A stretch of DNA of 6,651 nucleotides, taken from the NCBI GenBank assembly GCA_018725455.1, contig QLUN01000046.1:1-6651 (forward strand), given 5' to 3'. The translations under genes were made by a program, and so were the position numbers. How positions within the stretch are numbered: the stretch's first letter is position 1; each line of letters starts with the position of its first letter. Shown here piece after piece: positions 5,763 through 6,651 of the stretch. The notes beneath the pieces were generated by a model. That model was not told where the DNA came from. It made no database searches and was given only the letters and a program-made list of their open reading frames with translations. Origin of the DNA: Chloroflexota bacterium. Lineage in GTDB: Bacteria; Chloroflexota; Dehalococcoidia; SZUA-161; SpSt-899.

Positions 5763-5791
5763 TTGTCCTTTGCTGACTTTCCTGCTATATT
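5763..5791 (+). promoter_or_regulatory. Candidate pcm promoter
   Basis: TTGTCC (5763-5768; 4 of 6) is followed after 17 bp by TATATT (5786-5791; 5 of 6). The predicted start is near 5798, about 26 nt before the ATG at 5824. Its -35 box is only 4 bp from the divergent pyrG -35 box. Confidence 0.5.
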
Positions 5792-5823
5792 GCAGATTGT
5801 AAGGCTTTGTGTTAGAGTTCGGC

Positions 5824-6465
5824 ATGAATCGAGATCTGGACACGAATCGAGCAAGGTTATTCCGTCGCCTCCGTGAAGAGATCCGGGACGAGAGGGTGAT
5901 CGATGCAATGGATCATGTCCCCAGAGAACTCTTTGTACCACCCACCAGCCGACACCTGGCTTACGAAGACATACCCCTGCCTATCGAGATGGGACAGAGC
6001 ATTTCACAACCATTCATCGTTGCTCTAATGACTGAGGCATTGGAACTCAAGGGAACGGAGCGAGTATTAGAAGTAGGGACCGGCAGTGGATATCAGGCAG
6101 CTATATTGGCGGAGCTGGCGTATTGGGTGATCAGCGTCGAACGTCATCCAACGCTTATCCATGCAGCCCGGCAAGTCCTTAACCGCCTAAGTTACCAGAA
6201 TATCGAAATTCACCTGGCAGAGAAAACCCTCGGATGGAGAGCAGCCACCCCCTACGACGGGATAATAGTGACCGCCGGGGCTCCTCGGGTGCCTCAAGAA
6301 CTCCTCAACCAACTGGTCGATGGGGGGCGACTGGTGATCCCGGTGGGGTCCCGTTACGAGCAGCAACTGCTGAAGATAACCAGGCAAGGCGGCCGAACGA
6401 CAACGCAGGATCTAGGGGGATGCCGCTTTGTACCACTGATAGCGGAAGGGGCATGGGAAGAGTGA
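5824..6465 (+). CDS. pcm: Protein-L-isoaspartate O-methyltransferase
   Basis: Pcm uses S-adenosylmethionine to methylate L-isoaspartyl residues in aged proteins, the first step of their repair. The protein has 213 residues, a normal size. The family pattern is clear: VPRELFVPP (32-40), substrate motif GQSISQPFIVA (57-67), SAM motif I VLEVGTGSGYQ (81-91), post-I VISVERHP (102-109), GIIVTAGAP (146-154), GGRLVIPVG (167-175) and the C-terminal RFVPLIAEGAW (201-211). The normally conserved GDG of the GDGxxGW motif reads AEK here (132-134, before TLGW), a notable deviation near the cofactor site. I prefer the ATG at 5824; a GTG at 5809 in the same frame would add five residues and has AAGG at 5801-5804, so the start is not certain. 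The gene diverges from pyrG and is followed 55 bp later by the macro-domain gene on the same strand. Confidence 0.94.
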   Translation: MNRDLDTNRARLFRRLREEIRDERVIDAMDHVPRELFVPPTSRHLAYEDIPLPIEMGQSISQPFIVALMTEALELKGTERVLEVGTGSGYQAAILAELAYWVISVERHPTLIHAARQVLNRLSYQNIEIHLAEKTLGWRAATPYDGIIVTAGAPRVPQELLNQLVDGGRLVIPVGSRYEQQLLKITRQGGRTTTQDLGGCRFVPLIAEGAWEE

Positions 6466-6508
6466 CCGGTCGCCTCCCACCGGAGATAGGTGATAGAATG
6501 GGAATGAC

Positions 6509-6513
6509 GGAGG
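6509..6513 (+). promoter_or_regulatory. Strong ribosome binding site of the macro-domain gene
   Basis: GGAGG lies seven bases before the ATG at 6521 and fixes this start. Two nearby ATGs (6498 and 6504) are in other frames. Confidence 0.85.
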
Positions 6514-6520
6514 TTTTGCG

Positions 6521-6651
6521 ATGGAGAAGATAATCAACAAAACCAGACTATCTCTCATCCAGGGCGATATCACCAGGCAGGAGGCAGATGCTATCGTGAA
6601 TGCGGCCAACCCCAGCCTCATGGGTGGGGGTGGGGTGGATGGGGCGATCCA
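6521..6651 (+). CDS. Macro-domain protein (ADP-ribose binding or hydrolysing), N-terminal part
   Basis: Only the first 43 codons are in the window. They read as a macro domain: IQGDITRQEADAIVNAAN (13-30) is the first strand with the adenine-binding aspartate and the catalytic-loop asparagines, and SLMGGGGVDGAI (32-43) is the glycine-rich ADP-ribose loop. The pattern fits the MacroD/YmdB type, which deacetylates O-acetyl-ADP-ribose and removes mono-ADP-ribose from proteins. The rest lies beyond the right edge, so substrate and full domain content cannot be judged. It follows pcm by 55 bp and may be co-transcribed with it; a 5-bp stem (6466-6470 with 6479-6483) after the pcm stop has no U-run and is not called a terminator. 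Confidence 0.9.
   Translation, partial: MEKIINKTRLSLIQGDITRQEADAIVNAANPSLMGGGGVDGAI

Noticed and set aside
5712..5843. N-terminal extension of PyrG by 44 residues
   Set aside because: It is not homologous to the family, lies upstream of a good promoter and ribosome binding site, and overlaps the pcm start.

Overview
The window carries housekeeping genes of a free-living bacterium. Gene content and the order pyrG, transaldolase, rho are shared by several bacterial lineages, including Firmicutes and, as I recall, Dehalococcoidia of the Chloroflexota. A Dehalococcoidia-like Chloroflexota source is my best guess, but it is an inference from gene order, moderate G+C and protein flavour, not a proof.

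Layout, left to right. Positions 1-1071 (+) hold the 3' part of a glutamine-dependent NAD+ synthetase gene (nadE); its reading frame stays open to the left edge. It converges, with only 7 bp between stops, on rho (2341-1079, -). Upstream of rho is a 342-bp gene-free stretch (2342-2683). It holds a rho promoter with a palindrome over its -35 box, a 143-bp MITE-like palindromic element, a short heptamer repeat, and one isolated 32-bp copy of a type I-C-like CRISPR repeat. Next come a transaldolase/fructose-6-phosphate aldolase gene (3337-2684, -), a tRNA-Asn(GUU) split by a 325-nt group I intron (3825-3426, -), a tRNA-Arg(CCG) (3923-3852, -) with a near-consensus promoter, and pyrG for CTP synthase (5711-4113, -). 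A divergent promoter region separates pyrG from pcm (protein-L-isoaspartate methyltransferase, 5824-6465, +). A macro-domain gene follows pcm and runs off the right edge (6521 onward, +).

How it fits together. The minus-strand block supplies transcription termination (Rho), CTP synthesis (PyrG), pentose-phosphate carbon shuffling (transaldolase) and two tRNAs, apparently from several separate promoters rather than one operon. The plus-strand pcm and macro-domain pair deals with damaged or modified proteins and ADP-ribose adducts. No convincing intrinsic terminator was found anywhere, which would fit reliance on Rho.

The strongest unusual item is the intron. Its P, Q, R and S core elements resemble the cyanobacterial tRNA-Leu group IC3 intron, yet it lies inside the anticodon of tRNA-Asn, between U35 and U36. 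The solo CRISPR repeat next to a MITE-like element is the second item worth following.
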